Shown here: piece after piece, positions 1-11,432 of the stretch
How the letters are laid out: every line of letters begins with the position of its first letter
How positions within the stretch are numbered: the stretch's first letter is position 1
Assembly: GCF_905171775.1 (NCBI RefSeq)
Contig: NC_053491.1
Location: 140,769,983-140,833,982 of the forward strand
Direction: 5' to 3'
Source: Rana temporaria
Lineage: Eukaryota > Chordata > Amphibia > Anura > Ranidae
DNA length: 64,000 bases
Notes under the pieces: model-generated
Told to the model about the DNA's origin: nothing
Database searches by the model: none
The model's input: the letters and a program-made list of their open reading frames with translations, nothing else
Made by a program: the position numbers and the translations under genes

Positions 1-1704
1 ATGTGGAGAGAGGTGAGGAAAAGGCGGAACCGGCTGGCCATGATGCCGAAAGCGTTCTCAACCACTCTACGTGCTCGGCCCAGCCGGAAATTAAAGACAC
101 TCCTCTCTGGGGTGAGGGTGCGCTGAGGGAATGGCCTCATAAGATGGGGTCCCAGGGCAAACGCTTCATCAGCCAGGAAAACAAATGGCAGGCCTTCTAC
201 ATTCTGGTCATCCGGTGGCAATGACAGATCATCATCCTGAAGGCGAAGCGCGAACTCCGTCTGCCTGAAGGCTCCCCCATCCGATACCCGTCCATTCATC
301 CCGACATCCACAAAAAGGAATTCATACTGTGCTGACACCACCGCCATCAGCACAATACTGTTGAACCCCTTATAATTAAAGAACTGGGATCCTGAACGGG
401 GTGGAGGCACGATGCGGACGTGCTTCCCGTCGATGGCTCCCCCGCAGTTGGGGAAGTTCCATCGGGTCTGGAAGTCCAAAGCCACAGACTGCCACTCCTG
501 TGGTGTGGACGGAAGCTGGGGAAGAAAAAAAGAAAAAATTAGCCACATAACCTTGCAAGCAGATTATACAAAGACATTATAAGCATTATAACATTTCTGG
601 GAACTAGCATATTATATCTAAATATATTTAGCCAATTAACACATTAAACACCCCCTCTGATGGGCCAATGCCCAAGTTTGGGGGAGGGCTAGATGAGTTT
701 GGGAGTACTAAAAAAAATTATTTTTGATTATTGGTGAACATAGACTTTACAACACATTTTGGAGGGGAGGGCTAGATGAGTTTGGGAGTCCTAAAATTTA
801 AATAAAAAAAAAAAATATATTGGTGAACATAGACTTTACAACACATTTTGGAGGGGAGGGCTAGATGAGTTTGGGAGTCCTAAAATTAAAATAAAAAAAA
901 ATTAAATATTGGTGAACATAGACTTTACAACACATTTTGGAGGGGAGGGGGGGGACATTACAATGGATATAACACAATACATTGGGAAGTGACTAGACTA
1001 GGTAGGTTGGGGCCCAGGATAGCATGCTGGGGAGGTAAGTGATGGAAAATATGCATGTAGGCCAAAAAAGGGGCATCAAAGTTTACATCATGCATGGGGG
1101 CAAAGGGGACATTCACAGCATATTCCAGACATGGTAATTAGGGAAGGAGGAGATAACTACAAGACATTAGCATACATTATAGACATAAAATGTGATATTA
1201 AAGGAGAAAACTTACCCTCATATATTCCTCCTGCAGAACCTGGATGATGGCAGAGCAGGTGTCAGGAATGATGAGGCCCAGAGCCTGGGGGGAGATGCCC
1301 GTGGAGAACTTTAAGTCCTGAAGGCTTCTCCCAGTTGCCAGATAACGGAGGGTGGCAACTAGCCTCTGCTCAGCACTGATGGCTTCCCGCATAACGGTGT
1401 CCTGCCTGGTAATATAGGGGGACACCAAAGCCAACAGGTGCTGAAAGACGGGATCAGACATCCTCAGGAAATTCCTGTAATCAACAGGATTATTTTCCTG
1501 AAGCTCCCGCAGCAAAGGCATGTGAGAGAATTGGTTCCTACGGAGCAACCAATTCTTGGTCCATGAACGCGTCCTCCTCCTGTTCATGAACTCCTCATTG
1601 TCTAGGTCATAAACAAACAGACCTATAGACAGAAGATGCTTAGCACGAAGTCGGCGACGACTAGGTGCCTGCAACATGGCTACAAGGCTAGTTACGAACG
1701 ACAA
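1..1704 (-). CDS. Harbinger transposase (HARBI1/DDE_Tnp_4 type), two exons, 3' end off window
   Basis: Exon 1 is 1704..1216 (163 codons) and exon 2 is 515..1 (171 complete codons, still open at the edge). The donor at 1216/1215 reads AGG|GTAAGT. The acceptor at 516/515 has a pyrimidine tract ending CCCCAG. Both junctions are in phase 0, so YMR joins LPSTPQEWQSVA. Exon 1 carries the family's helical N-terminal region (NFLRMSDPVFQHLL, LATLRYLATG-like). Exon 2 carries the DDE nuclease: first Asp in GAIDGKH, second in VDVGMNGRVSDGGAF, Glu in RARRVVENAFGI. No stop or frameshift was found in exon 2 when read codon by codon. The protein should cut and rejoin element ends in the nucleus. The start could instead be the internal Met at 1677 (MLQAPSRRRLR). 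It belongs to the element, not to the host HARBI1 gene, because the element TIR lies 0.47 kb upstream. Apparently intact and so possibly recently active. Confidence 0.88.
516..1215 (-). other. Transposase intron with ~80-92 bp tandem repeat
   Basis: The 700-bp intron sits between a consensus donor and acceptor. From about 684 to 955 it holds three tandem copies of an 80-92 bp unit (AGGGCTAGATGAGTTTGGGA, then an A-rich run, then GGTGAACATAGACTTTACAA). The last two copies are nearly identical, which points to recent local duplication. Confidence 0.75.
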
Positions 1705-1995
1705 ATCAGAATTGCACTAAACAGACCGCAGTGAAGAACAGCAAGACCTATGAAGAACGACCCTGACAATGAAAAACGCGGGGACAGGACCGCAATGTAA
1801 AACAATACGACCTGACCGCACGTCTCGATTGCCTAGATACGACCCACACAAGTACAAACTGAACGGCAGAGATCAATCTGAAAGCACAAAGACTGAAAAG
1901 CACGAATCGTCACTCACCAAACTTTTACTAACACGCGTAAACACGGAATCAGCAAAAGGAGCCCCAAGGGTGGCGCCAACAAAATCAAACCTCCC

Positions 1996-2003
1996 CTTTA
2001 TAG
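1996..2003 (-). promoter_or_regulatory. TATA box of the Harbinger transposase
   Basis: On the minus strand CTATAAAG is followed by GGGGAGG, about 290 bases before the first ATG. The same context (CACTATAAAGGGGAAGTTC) is kept in the MITE at 14079-14644 in the same position relative to the TIR, and degenerately (ACGGCAGGGGAAGTTCGATT) in the one at 63589. Conservation in derivatives suggests a real promoter. A possible 5' UTR donor (TTTG|GTGAGT on the minus strand) follows near 1916; that is only inference. Confidence 0.6.
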
Positions 2004-2172
2004 TCGCGTCATACGTCGTGAGCGTCATCGCGCCGGAGAACGACCAGATTTTGGTATGTTACGTGTGTACGCAAAGCAAGCCTGCCGAGCTTCTCGACAA
2101 GTTCAACAAGGAACTCGTCGAGGAACTCGACGGGCTTGGCACGTCGAGTTTCTCTGTCGTGTGTACGAGGCC

Positions 2173-2949
2173 TGACAGATCCCCGTTCTGGCTCTCTGTG
2201 GAGCAATTGCTGCCATTATACAGCTACGGCGATTCGCGGGATCGAGCCGACCTGCCGCAGTATAATGATGGTGGCTGGTCGACAAGTAGTTAAAGGAGTT
2301 AAATAAGGTTCAGACAGGGGCGTAGCTAGCAAATCTGGCACCCAGGGCTTGTCATTTTTTTGCACCAACACCCCCCCCCCCCCCAACAAGAAAAATGGTA
2401 AGTGGCAATATAGCAGCGCCTTGCCAAAACTGTGGGTGTGGTCAGATTGCATCAACAGTGGGAGGGGCTTAAAGAGCCATATGCGAGTATATAACAGATA
2501 GTACAAACCTCAGTATACTTATTTTAAAATAAAACTGTTCTATTTCATATACTCTATAATTTAGCCACCAGCCCCCCTGCCAGAGAACTCATCCAGCAAC
2601 CCCCCCGCCAGCAGACTCATCCAGCAGCCCCCCCTCATCTAGCAACCCCCCGCCAGCAGACTCATCCAGCAGCCCCCCCTCATCCAGCAAACCCTCCGCC
2701 AGCGGACTCTTCAAGCAACACACACCCCCCCGTGCACAGACGCACATAGTCACCCCGACCCGTATGGTGTTCTTTCAGTGATGTGCAGTTCTGTTTTTGC
2801 GCCAAGCATATCTTTTGTAATTCTGGTCAAAAGTTCAACCTTGGCTTCATCAGACCAGAACACATTTTACCACATGATTTTTGTAGACTTCAGGTGTGTT
2901 TTTGCAAAATTTGGCCGGGCTTGGGTGTTTTTCTTCATAAGACTTCCAT
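2173..2949. other. Gene-free spacer with C-rich short tandem repeat
   Basis: No coding signal. 2316-2440 resembles a repeat tip (CAGGGGCGTAGCTAG) followed by a C run at 2372-2383. 2570-2735 is a short minisatellite of CATCCAGCAGCCCCCC/CGCCAGCAGACT units. 2756-2949 is one half of a dispersed repeat; its other half resumes at 5776 after the composite element. Confidence 0.5.
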
Positions 2950-3059
2950 ACTTGCCAACTGTCCCGTTTTTAAAGGGACAGTCCCGTTATTTGGGACCTA
3001 GTCCCAGCTAATTTAGCCTGCCGGGACTTGTCCTGGCTATTGGGGAAGGCAGGTGCGGC

Positions 3060-3275
3060 TTCTGGGTCTCAGCAGGGACCTGAGCCTGTGGTGTGTGTTT
3101 GGGATGCAAAGCTCCTTTCTGTCCCCTCCCTCCCTCCAGTCTCGTACTGTGCGGGTCCTTGTTATCTCTGACTCAGCCTCCCCCTCCAATCAGCAGCGCG
3201 GTGTGCTGTGAGACCTGGGAGGCGGAGCTCACTGTAGCTCCTGTCGGCTGGCCAGAGGAAGGGAGGAGGTGAGTA
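3060..3275 (+). other. Promoter/first-exon-like block inside composite element copy 1
   Basis: This GC-rich stretch starts where similarity with copy 2 ends. It includes CCTCCAATCAGCAGCG (CCAAT-box-like) near 3184-3199, GGGAGGCGGAGC near 3219, and ends with GGAGGAG|GTGAGTAAG near 3263-3278, a consensus 5' splice donor. No open frame was recognised. It looks like a captured host promoter plus non-coding exon, but the source gene is unknown and capture is inferred. Confidence 0.4.
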
Positions 3276-3451
3276 AGCTGAACTTTTCTGGGAGAAGTTT
3301 CCTAGGGTGGATAGTAGTAGTTACACACTTTCAAGGAGATTTTTTCTTAGGAGAAGGATCAAAGGAGATAGTGAGGGGGAGGGGGCTGAGGTCTGCAGCC
3401 CAAACACATTTTGGCAGATCACTTCTAAGCAGGAACAGTCTGTGCAAACAT

Positions 3452-3673
3452 CATCCAATCCAATTGCTCAGACTAGATAATGTGGAGTCATTTATAGCCA
3501 TTCATGTAACCTGTGTGTGTATGTGGTGAGTTCACACCTCTGATTGTACAAACTCAGAACCTGGATACATGTACAATCAGAAGTGTGAACTCACCACATA
3601 TATATACAGGTTACATGAATGGCTATAAATGACTCCACATTATCTAGTCTGAGCAATTGGATTGGATGCAGAG
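3452..3673. mobile_element. Hairpin MITE nested in composite element copy 1
   Basis: Arms of about 100 bp (3452-3550 and 3570-3673) are inverted copies: CATCCAATCCAATTGCTC at the left, GAGCAATTGGATTGGATG at the right. The loop is only ~20 bp. Superfamily not recognised. Confidence 0.7.
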
Positions 3674-3987
3674 TGCTATAAACTGGATTACATAGATCTG
3701 TACTTACATCTAGTACTGTTGTAGGATTCATTGTTTTAAATGTTTTTAGTGGATGAGTTTTTTTTTATTATATACATCGCTATCTGACCACTTCTCAGTC
3801 CCCCTCTCCTGTACATACTGCCCCCAGCTTGCATCACCCCCAGATCACATCATACAGACATCACTCCGAGCGAAATACCCCCCCCCCCCCGCTGAGGGAC
3901 ATCATTCCATGGTCACTTACCTTCCCAACATCACTTCCTGATTACCCCATAGACACCACAAGAAATCCCTCCCCATTATGCCACCGC

Positions 3988-5669
3988 CATACCCTCCAAA
4001 CTCCTCTCCCGTACTAACTGTGCCCATCATACCCTCTGCACTCCTCCTCTCCTGTACATACTGCCCCAGCATACCCTCTGCACTCCTCCTCTCCTGTACA
4101 TACTGCCCCAGCATACCCTCTGCACTCCTCCTCCTCTCCTGTACATACTGCCCCAGCATACCCTCTGCACTCCTCCTCCTCTCCTGTATATACTGCCCCA
4201 TCATACCCTCTGCACTCCTCCTCTCCTGTACATACTGCCCCCATCATACCCTCTGCACTCCTCCTCCTCTCCTGTACACACTGCCCCCATCATACCCTCT
4301 GCACTCCTCCTCCTCTCCTGTACACACTGCCCCCATCATACCCTCTCCACTCCTCCTCTCCTGTACATACTGCCCCATCATACCCTCTGCACTCCTCCTC
4401 CTCTCCTGTACATACTGCCCCAGCATACCCTCTGCACTCCTCCTCCTCTCCTGTACATACTGCCCCATCATACCCTCTGCATTCCTCCTCTCCTGTACAT
4501 ACTGCCCCCATCATACCCTCTGCACTCCTCCTCCTCTCCTGTACACACTGCCCCCATCATACCCTCTGCACTCCTCCTCCTCTCCTGTACACACTGCCCC
4601 CATCATACCCTCTGCACTCCTCCTCCTCTCCTGTACACACTGCCCCCATCATACCCTCTGCACTCCTCCTCCTCTCCTGTACACACTGCCCCCATCATAC
4701 CCTCTGCACTCCTCCTCCTCTCCTGTACACACTGCCCCCATCATACCCTCTGCACTCCTCCTCCTCTCCTGTACACACTGCCCCCATCATACCCTCTGCA
4801 CTCCTCCTCCTCTCCTGTACACACTGCCCCCATCATACCCTCTGCACTCCTCCTCCTCTCCTGTACACACTGCCCCCATCATACCCTCTGCACTCCTCCT
4901 CCTCTCCTGTACACACTGCCCCCATCATACCCTCTGCACTCCTCCTCCTCCTCTTCTGTACACACTGCCCCCATCATACCCTCTGCACTCCTCCTCCTCC
5001 TCTTCTGTACACACTGCCCCCATCATACCCTCTGCACTCCTCCTCCTCCTCTCCTGTACACACTGCCCCCATCATACCCTCTGCACTCCTCCTCTCCTGT
5101 ACACACTGCCCCCATCATACCCTCTGCACTCCTCCTCCTCTCCTGTACACACTGCCCCCATCATACCCTCTGCACTCCTCCTCCTCTCCTGTACACACTG
5201 CCCCCATCATACCCTCTGCACTCCTCCTCCTCCTCTGTACACACTGCCCCCATCATACCCTCTGCACTCCTCCTCCTCCTCTCCTGTACACACTGCCCCC
5301 ATCATACCCTCTGCACTCCTCCTCCTCCTCTCCTGTACACACTGCCCCCATCATACCCTCTGCACTCCTCCTCCTCTCCTGTACACACTGCCCCATCATA
5401 CCCTCTGCACTCCTCCTCCTCCTCTCCTGTACACACTGCCCCCATCATACCCTCTGCACTCTTCCTCCTCCTCTCCTGTACACACTGCCCCCATCATACC
5501 CTCTGCACTCCTCCTCCTCTCCTGTACACACTGCCCCCATCATACCCTCTGCACTCCTCCTCCTCTCCTGTACACACTGCCCCCATCATACCCTCTGCAC
5601 TCCTCCTCCTCTCCTGTACACACTGCCCCCATCATACCCTCTGCACTCCTCCTCTTCTGTACATACTGC
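3988..5669. repeat. 46-bp CT-rich minisatellite (~36 units)
   Basis: Unit: CCCCCATCATACCCTCTG, then CACTCCTCCTCCTCTCC, then TGTACACACTG (46 bp). Length varies through the number of CTC triplets and single-C changes (43-49 bp). Early units have TGTACATACTGCCCCAG and later ones TGTACACACTGCCCCCAT, so the array has grown directionally. A seed-like degenerate unit lies at 3805-3850. The purine strand has almost no stops and gives spurious long frames. Confidence 0.95.
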
Positions 5670-5766
5670 GGAGTGGGTGGAGCTTCGGGGAAGTGAGTGT
5701 GGTAATTAATTAATAGCTGTGCTGCAAAGTGTCCCTGGAATTTTTTTTCAAATGTTGGCAACTATG

Positions 5767-6945
5767 GACTTCCATCCTGCCACTCCACCCCATAGCCCAG
5801 ACATATGAAGAATACGGGCGATTGTTGTCACCACACAGCCAGTACTTGCCAGATATTCTTGCAGCTCCTTGTGTGATTTAGGCCTGTTTATTTTGTACTT
5901 TATGATCTAATGCAGATAAAGTCTTCCTGAGTTTTATGAGTCAAATCCCAGGTAAAATTAAAAAAAAGATGTTTGTGTCCACATAAAGATGAGTAATTTG
6001 GCTTTTACCGACAGGTTCTGCTTGGTATGTTTTTAACCTCTGGCAACAAATTTGTTTTGGTGATATCCAAATAACTGTAACCCTTTAGGCCCCTTTCACA
6101 CGGGCGGACCGTTCAGGTCCACCTGTCAGTTTTTTAGGCGGACTTGAACGGACGCTCCATGCACCTCTATGGAGCCACGCATGTCAGCGGTGACATGCCT
6201 GCTGACATCCGATCTGCCAAAGAGTGACGGAGGAAAACCCTACTTTGTTTTCTTTTGCAATAAAACTTTTTTAATTACTACATTGTATCATATTTGTCTT
6301 GCTTCATAACATCAATCATCCGTTATAAAACCATGTGGACATGGAAGGCGAGCTGATTTGTGGTTCAGTGGGTCACTTGACCTGGACTTGCCCCCCAGGC
6401 CTAAGGCTGCCAGCCCTCCCCTGGTTGTGGATCTTGCAGTACACTACAGTTCTATGGACTCACAGCAGCACATGAATTTATTTAATCTATGTTGTTGTGA
6501 TTATTTATGGAATATTGTTATTATATTCATTTGTTTTTCACCTAATGAACACTAATTTTCAAGTTTAACTATTAGGCACCTGTCACGTTGGGGACTAGAT
6601 GTTAACGTGTTTTTTTTTGTGATATTTAGGTTATATTAGGTAGGCTGGTGTTTCACTTGCTATTCATTTATTTATTAATTTTCGATTATAGTTGTTACTT
6701 TTATTTAATAGCTATTATTGCTATGCTCTTGTCTTATCCAATGTCACCAGCTAGCAGGCCACCCAGTGACAGAAGAGAGAAGTGCAGCAATTCCAGAATT
6801 AGGGGGAAATCAATCGATCTCCTATCGCCTGGCAACTAAATTTAATAGCAGCCTTGCATCAGGGTGCTACATAGATTAAAAACCTTGTGCCTTTACAAGC
6901 ACTTTAACAAAGCATGTGCTGTAATTAGAATGCTGTAGTCAGGAG
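5767..6945. other. Gene-free spacer with repeat remnants
   Basis: 5776-5960 continues the dispersed repeat interrupted at 2941. 6089-6235 is a MITE-like piece beginning GGCCCCTTTCACACGGGCGG. 6240-6945 is AT-rich with nothing recognised; the frames in it show no family motifs. Confidence 0.45.
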
Positions 6946-8584
6946 CAGGGCCGTCTTTAATATGGTTTGGGCCCTGGGCAAACATTTCTTTTGGGCCCCC
7001 CTCCAGCTTATTTTGGGCCTGGCTGGTTCACACGTATGTGTTTTGGCGGCCCTCATTTGTGCAGGCATAGCAGCCCATTGATTTGAATGGGCTGCCATGC
7101 CTTCGTTTCCTGCAGAAAAAAGGTGCATTCAGCATTTTAAAAATACAGTTGCCTTGAAATCCATTCTGCTTTTGCACCATGCTACTTACCTGCAGTTCTT
7201 GCACCATGCTACTTACCTGCAGTTCTTGCACACACAAACGCACTGTGTTTTTAAAAGCATGACCTAAACGTCTAAAAATGCAGCAAGTTTGACAGTGCGG
7301 GAACTGCAGATAAGTCACAGCAGACAGCAGAATGGACAGACAGTGCTGTATTTCAGTGCTTGATGAGCATAGGAGTGCCGTGTGCGCAGCCTATTACATG
7401 AGGCATGCGCTTTTCTTTGCAGGAAATGCAGGCATGGCGGCCCATTAAAATTAATGGGCTGCTGTGCCTGCGCAAATGTGGGCCGCCAAAACACATACAT
7501 GTGAACCAGCCAGGCCCAAAATAAGCCCATCAAGCAGTTAAATACAGACAGCTAAAGCAGAATGGACAGACGGTGCTGTGACCCCATGCCATGCCATGTG
7601 TAAAATAGAGGAACTTTTTAAAACACTGACCAGACCTGCAGTGAATCATCAAATATTATAAAGACTTTGGGCAAACTCTACAGAAAACTTATATTTACAA
7701 TATAGATTAGCAAACAGTGACATACCTTGAGGAGCAGGACATGAAGAAGTCAGCCTCGGGAAGAGCAAACTGGGGATGTTATAAAATCACATTCTAATTC
7801 ACTTTTATATACAAGCAGCACCCAGTGGCAGGAAGGGAGAAGTGCACGTGTGATGATTTTCAGCCTGATTTGTGGGTAGCACAGGGGCTTAACGGGCGGC
7901 AGGGCATCAGGAATTATGGGGCCCCTTACACAGCTTCAGGCATGGGCCCCCTGAAGCAGAGAACCGGGGGAGAGGTGCTGCCGCCTGAAATTGAGAAGCG
8001 GGGGGGCTGCCGCGAATTTAGAAGCTGGGTCCCTCTACAAAAAAAAAAAGAAAAGAAATAAAGAAAAATATGTATAAAAAAGGGGTGCAGCCATCCGGGG
8101 ACCTGGGGACCTCTGGGCCCTTTAATAAAAAGAAAAAAAGAAATAAAAAATATATATAAAAAATATATATATATATATATATTTTTTTTTTAAAAAGGGG
8201 GTTGCCATCTGGGGCCCTGGGGACCTCTGGGCCCTTTAATATTTTTTTTTTATAAAAATAAATTACAAAAAAAAGGGGGGTTGCCATCCCGGACCTCCGG
8301 GCCCTTGTTAATAAAAAATAAAATAAAAAAAATATATATAAAAAAGAAACATTTATAAAAAAAAGGGGGGTTGCCATCCAGGGCCCTGGGGACCTCTGGG
8401 CCCTTTAATAAAAAAATAAATACAAAAAATATATAAACAAAAATAAAAAAATAAACATTTATAAAAAAAGAAATAAAAAGAAATAAAATAATATAAAAAA
8501 ATTATTTTTTTAAAAATAAAAAGGGGGGTTGCCATCCGGGGTCCTGGGGACCTCTGGGTCCTTTAATAATAATAATAACATTTA

Positions 8585-8680
<96 letters not shown>

Positions 8681-8952
8681 ATAAAATAAATATATAAAAA
8701 AAAGGGGGGTTGTCATCCGGGGCCCTGGGGAACTACGGGCCCCTGGGGACCTCCAGATCTCTAAAAAAAAAAATTTGGCCCTTTAATAAAAAATAAAATA
8801 AAAATATATTAAAAAAATATATTTTTTTTATTTAAAAATAAATAAAAAAAGGCGGGTTGCCATCTTTTTTCAAAGGGGGTTGCTTTGGGCCCCCAACAGT
8901 GACAGGGCCCTGGGCAGCTGCCCCTGTTTGTCCTATGGTAAAGACGGCCCTG
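6946..8952 (-). mobile_element. hAT-type element with internal VNTR, copy A
   Basis: Ends are CAGGGCCGTCTTTA (6946) and TAAAGACGGCCCTG (ending 8952), typical hAT tips. The flanks GTCAGGAG and GTCTTGAG match at 6 of 8 positions, consistent with an old 8-bp duplication. The whole element recurs in inverted orientation at 33349-37253. No transposase is recognisable. Confidence 0.85.
8070..8890. repeat. VNTR in hAT copy A, with (AT)n tract
   Basis: About seven tandem blocks of GGGGGGTTGCCATCCGGGG, CCCTGGGGACCTCTGGGCC and CTTTAATAAAAA, separated by A/T tracts of varied length. A pure AT microsatellite occupies 8591-8675. The same array is present as about six blocks at 33379-33905 in the other copy. 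Confidence 0.85.
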
Positions 8953-9116
8953 GTCTTGAGTAAGAAATGTAAAACACAGTGAGGGTAAATTATCAAAACT
9001 GGTGCAGTCAGAATCTGCGCATGGCAACCCATCAGCTTTAAGAATGAAAGGTATGAGCTGATTGGTTGTCATGCAAAGCTGCTCAAAATTCTGTCTGTTT
9101 TGATAAATTCCCCTAA

Positions 9117-9431
9117 GGGCTCATTCAGACAGGCACTGAGACAGGTCCTGTATGTTGAGCTACTTTTTGCTGCATCTGCGTCCACTAGAGAGCTTCACCT
9201 ATAGAAGTGGGTGCATAGATCCGAATGTAGACACTGTGCGTTTGGATAAATGCATCCCTTCCTGTCTGCAGGTAAAATTTTGACATTTGACTATTCATGT
9301 CCATGCAGCTGCTGCGTCCCAATTGACTTTGACTGGACTGTCTGCACAATGATGCACAGAACACCAAGTATCCCAACGCGGCACACGGCCATCACAGGGC
9401 ATGGATGCAGATGCTCCATGTGAATGAGGCC
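9117..9431. mobile_element. PIF/Harbinger-like MITE with TAA duplication
   Basis: Starts GGGCTCATTCAGACAGG and ends CATGTGAATGAGGCC. The flanks are TAA (9114-9116) and TAA (9432-9434). About 315 bp, non-coding. Confidence 0.7.
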
Positions 9432-9456
9432 TAATTGTCATGTGGGTCAGATAGCA

Positions 9457-9895
9457 TAAAAGAGAAGTATGGAAATTTATTCTTATGAATCATACTTACC
9501 TAGGTAGATGCTGCATCTGTCCCCCGCCGGCTCTAAGGCTGAGAACCTGAGCAGAGAGCTAATGACTGTCAGTCTCTTGCTCTCTGCTCAGCCACCCCCC
9601 CCCACCAGTGCTCACCGAAACACTGGGCTGTGGAGGGGGGCTGTAGCGGCCGGCTAAGGGCCTCAGCGGCTCGCTGAGAGGCTGAGCTGGGTGCTGGTCT
9701 AGGCATGTGGGCGGATCTCAATCATATGGTTGGAATCTTTGCCCCGCCTGGACCCACTCTGAGACATCAGCCGAGAGAGGGCTTAAGCCTTCTGTCATCT
9801 GAAAATCGGGCACAGGACTGCAAAACAATCTGCACTGCTGTGATCAACAGGAGAAGTACAACCAAACAGGCTTTGGCTGTACTTCTCCTTTAATA
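9457..9895. mobile_element. MITE with AAAGGAGAAGTA-type ends
   Basis: The left end AAAAGAGAAGTATGG and right end GTACTTCTCCTTTAA are imperfect inverted repeats. The interior has an AGCAGAGAGC/GCTCTCTGCT inverted repeat. Family not recognised. Confidence 0.45.
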
Positions 9896-9957
9896 AATCT
9901 ATCACGTGACCAGTCACTCTGCTCCTGTTTGGCATTACTTGCAACAATTGATAAATG

Positions 9958-11432
9958 TTCCCCTCACCTAGTCCAGTATGTCCCTTGTACCCCCCTATCC
10001 AGGGGCCTTTGCTACACCAACCACCATTTCCTAGTCAATGGCCTCCTCTGCACCTACCCCCCTAGTCCAGGGCCTTCTATACACCCCTCTCCTAGTCCAA
10101 GGCCTCCTCTGTAGCCCACCCCAAGTTCAGAGCCTCCTCTGCATCCTGGGTCTTTTACCACATCAACCCCACTTTTCAAGTCCAGGGCCTTCTCTGCACC
10201 CCCCAGTCCAGGGCCTCTGATGTACTCCCCTCCTAGTACAAAGCCTCCTCTGCACTCCCCTCCTAGTCAAGAGCTTCCTCTGCACCCCCTCTCCTAATCC
10301 AGGGTCTTTTCCACCCCTTTTATAGCCCAGGGCCTTCTCTGTACCCCCCTCCCCCACTCCAGCACATTCTCTGCACTCTCCCAGTCCAGGGGCTCCTCTG
10401 CACCCCCTCCCAGTCCAGGTCCTCCTCTGCATCCCCCCGTTCAGGGCCTCCTCTGCACCCCCCCAGTCCAGGGCCTCCTGTATACTCCCCTCCTAGTCCA
10501 GGGCCTCCTCTGCATCCCCTAGTCCAATAACTCCTCTGCACTCCCCTGCTAGTCCAGGGCTTCCTCTTTACTCCCCTCTTAGTCCAGGGCCTCCTCTGCA
10601 CTCCCCACCTAGTTCAGGGCCTCCTCTGCACTCCCCTCCTAGTCCAGGGCCTTGTCTGCACTCCCCCTCTCCTTATCCAGGGTCTTTGCCACACTACCCC
10701 TTTTCTATTCCAGGCCTTCTCTGCACCCCCCCCCCACTCAAGCACCTCCTCTGCACCCCCCCAGCCCAGGGCCTCCTCTGCACCCCCCCAGTCCAGGGCC
10801 TCTTCTGCACCCCCTCCCCCCAGTCCAGGGCCTCTTCTGCCCCTCCCAGTCCAGAGCCTCCTTGCACTCCGCTCCTATTCCAAGGCCTCCTCTACAGCCC
10901 ACCCCAAGTTCAGAGCCTCCTCTGCACCCTGTTCTCTGAATCCAGGTTCTTTACCACCTCAACCCCACTTTTCAATTCCAGGACCTCCTCTACACCCCCC
11001 AGTTCAGGGCCTCCGGTTTACTCCCCTCCTAGTCTAGGTCTTCCTCTGCATAACTCAGTCCAGGGCCTACTCTGCACCCCCCAGTTCAGGGCCTCCTGTA
11101 TACTCCCCTCCTAGTCCAGGGCCTCCACTGCATCCACTAGTTCAAGGCCTTCTCTGCACTCACCTGCTAGTCCAGGGCCTCCTATGCACCCCCTAGTCCA
11201 GAGCCTCCTGTGTACTCCCAACCTAGTCCAGGGCCTCCTCTGCACGCCCCAGTTCAGGGCCTCCTGTATACCCCCCTCCTAGTCCAGAGCCTCCTCTGCA
11301 TCCCCTAGTCCAGGGCCTCCTCTGCATCCCCCTAGTCCAGGGCAACCCCCCAGCCCAGGACCTCCTCTGCATCCCCCCAGCCCAGGGTCTCCTTTGCGAC
11401 CCCCCCAGCCCAGGGTCTCCTTTGCGACCCCC
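9958..11432. repeat. C-rich minisatellite, ~25-28 bp unit
   Basis: Diverged units of the form AGTCCAGGGCCTCCTCTGC plus ACCCCCC or ACTCCCCTCCT. Units differ much more than those at 3988-5669, so the array is older or lacks recent homogenisation. Frames on both strands are by-products of the repeat. Confidence 0.9.

Larger units (their letters stand above)
1..2172 (-). mobile_element. PIF/Harbinger DNA transposon, 5' part (autonomous type)
   Basis: Read on the minus strand, the element starts at 2172 with the tip GGCCTCGTACACACGAC. A leader with a TATA box and a two-exon transposase follow, and the element runs past position 1, so the other end is outside the window. The tip and the next ~130 bases match the element starting at 63589 almost motif by motif. 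PIF/Harbinger elements carry short TIRs and 3-bp target duplications; the flank here reads TCA next to the tip, as it does at 63586-63588. The missing end prevents confirmation of the duplication or of a second (Myb-like) gene. Confidence 0.88.
2950..5766 (+). mobile_element. Composite (Pack-like) DNA transposon, copy 1
   Basis: Left end ACTTGCCAAC at 2950, right end GTTGGCAACTATG at 5754-5766; these are inverted repeats of each other over about 10 bp. A perfect 9-bp direct repeat GACTTCCAT flanks it (2941-2949 and 5767-5775). The first ~110 bp and last ~95 bp match the element at 58260-61473 almost base for base, but the interior does not. The interior holds a promoter-like GC-rich block, a nested hairpin MITE and a 46-bp minisatellite. 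A 9-bp duplication is typical of Mutator-like elements, but no transposase is present, so the superfamily is not settled. Confidence 0.85.

Noticed and set aside
1769..2293. 174-codon plus-strand frame
   Set aside because: It runs antisense through the Harbinger leader and TIR and past the element boundary, with no recognisable domain.
3978..5696. 572-codon open frame rich in Ser, Leu, Pro and Cys
   Set aside because: It is the translation of the 46-bp minisatellite. Opposite-strand and shifted frames are equally open and there is no domain or non-repeat sequence.
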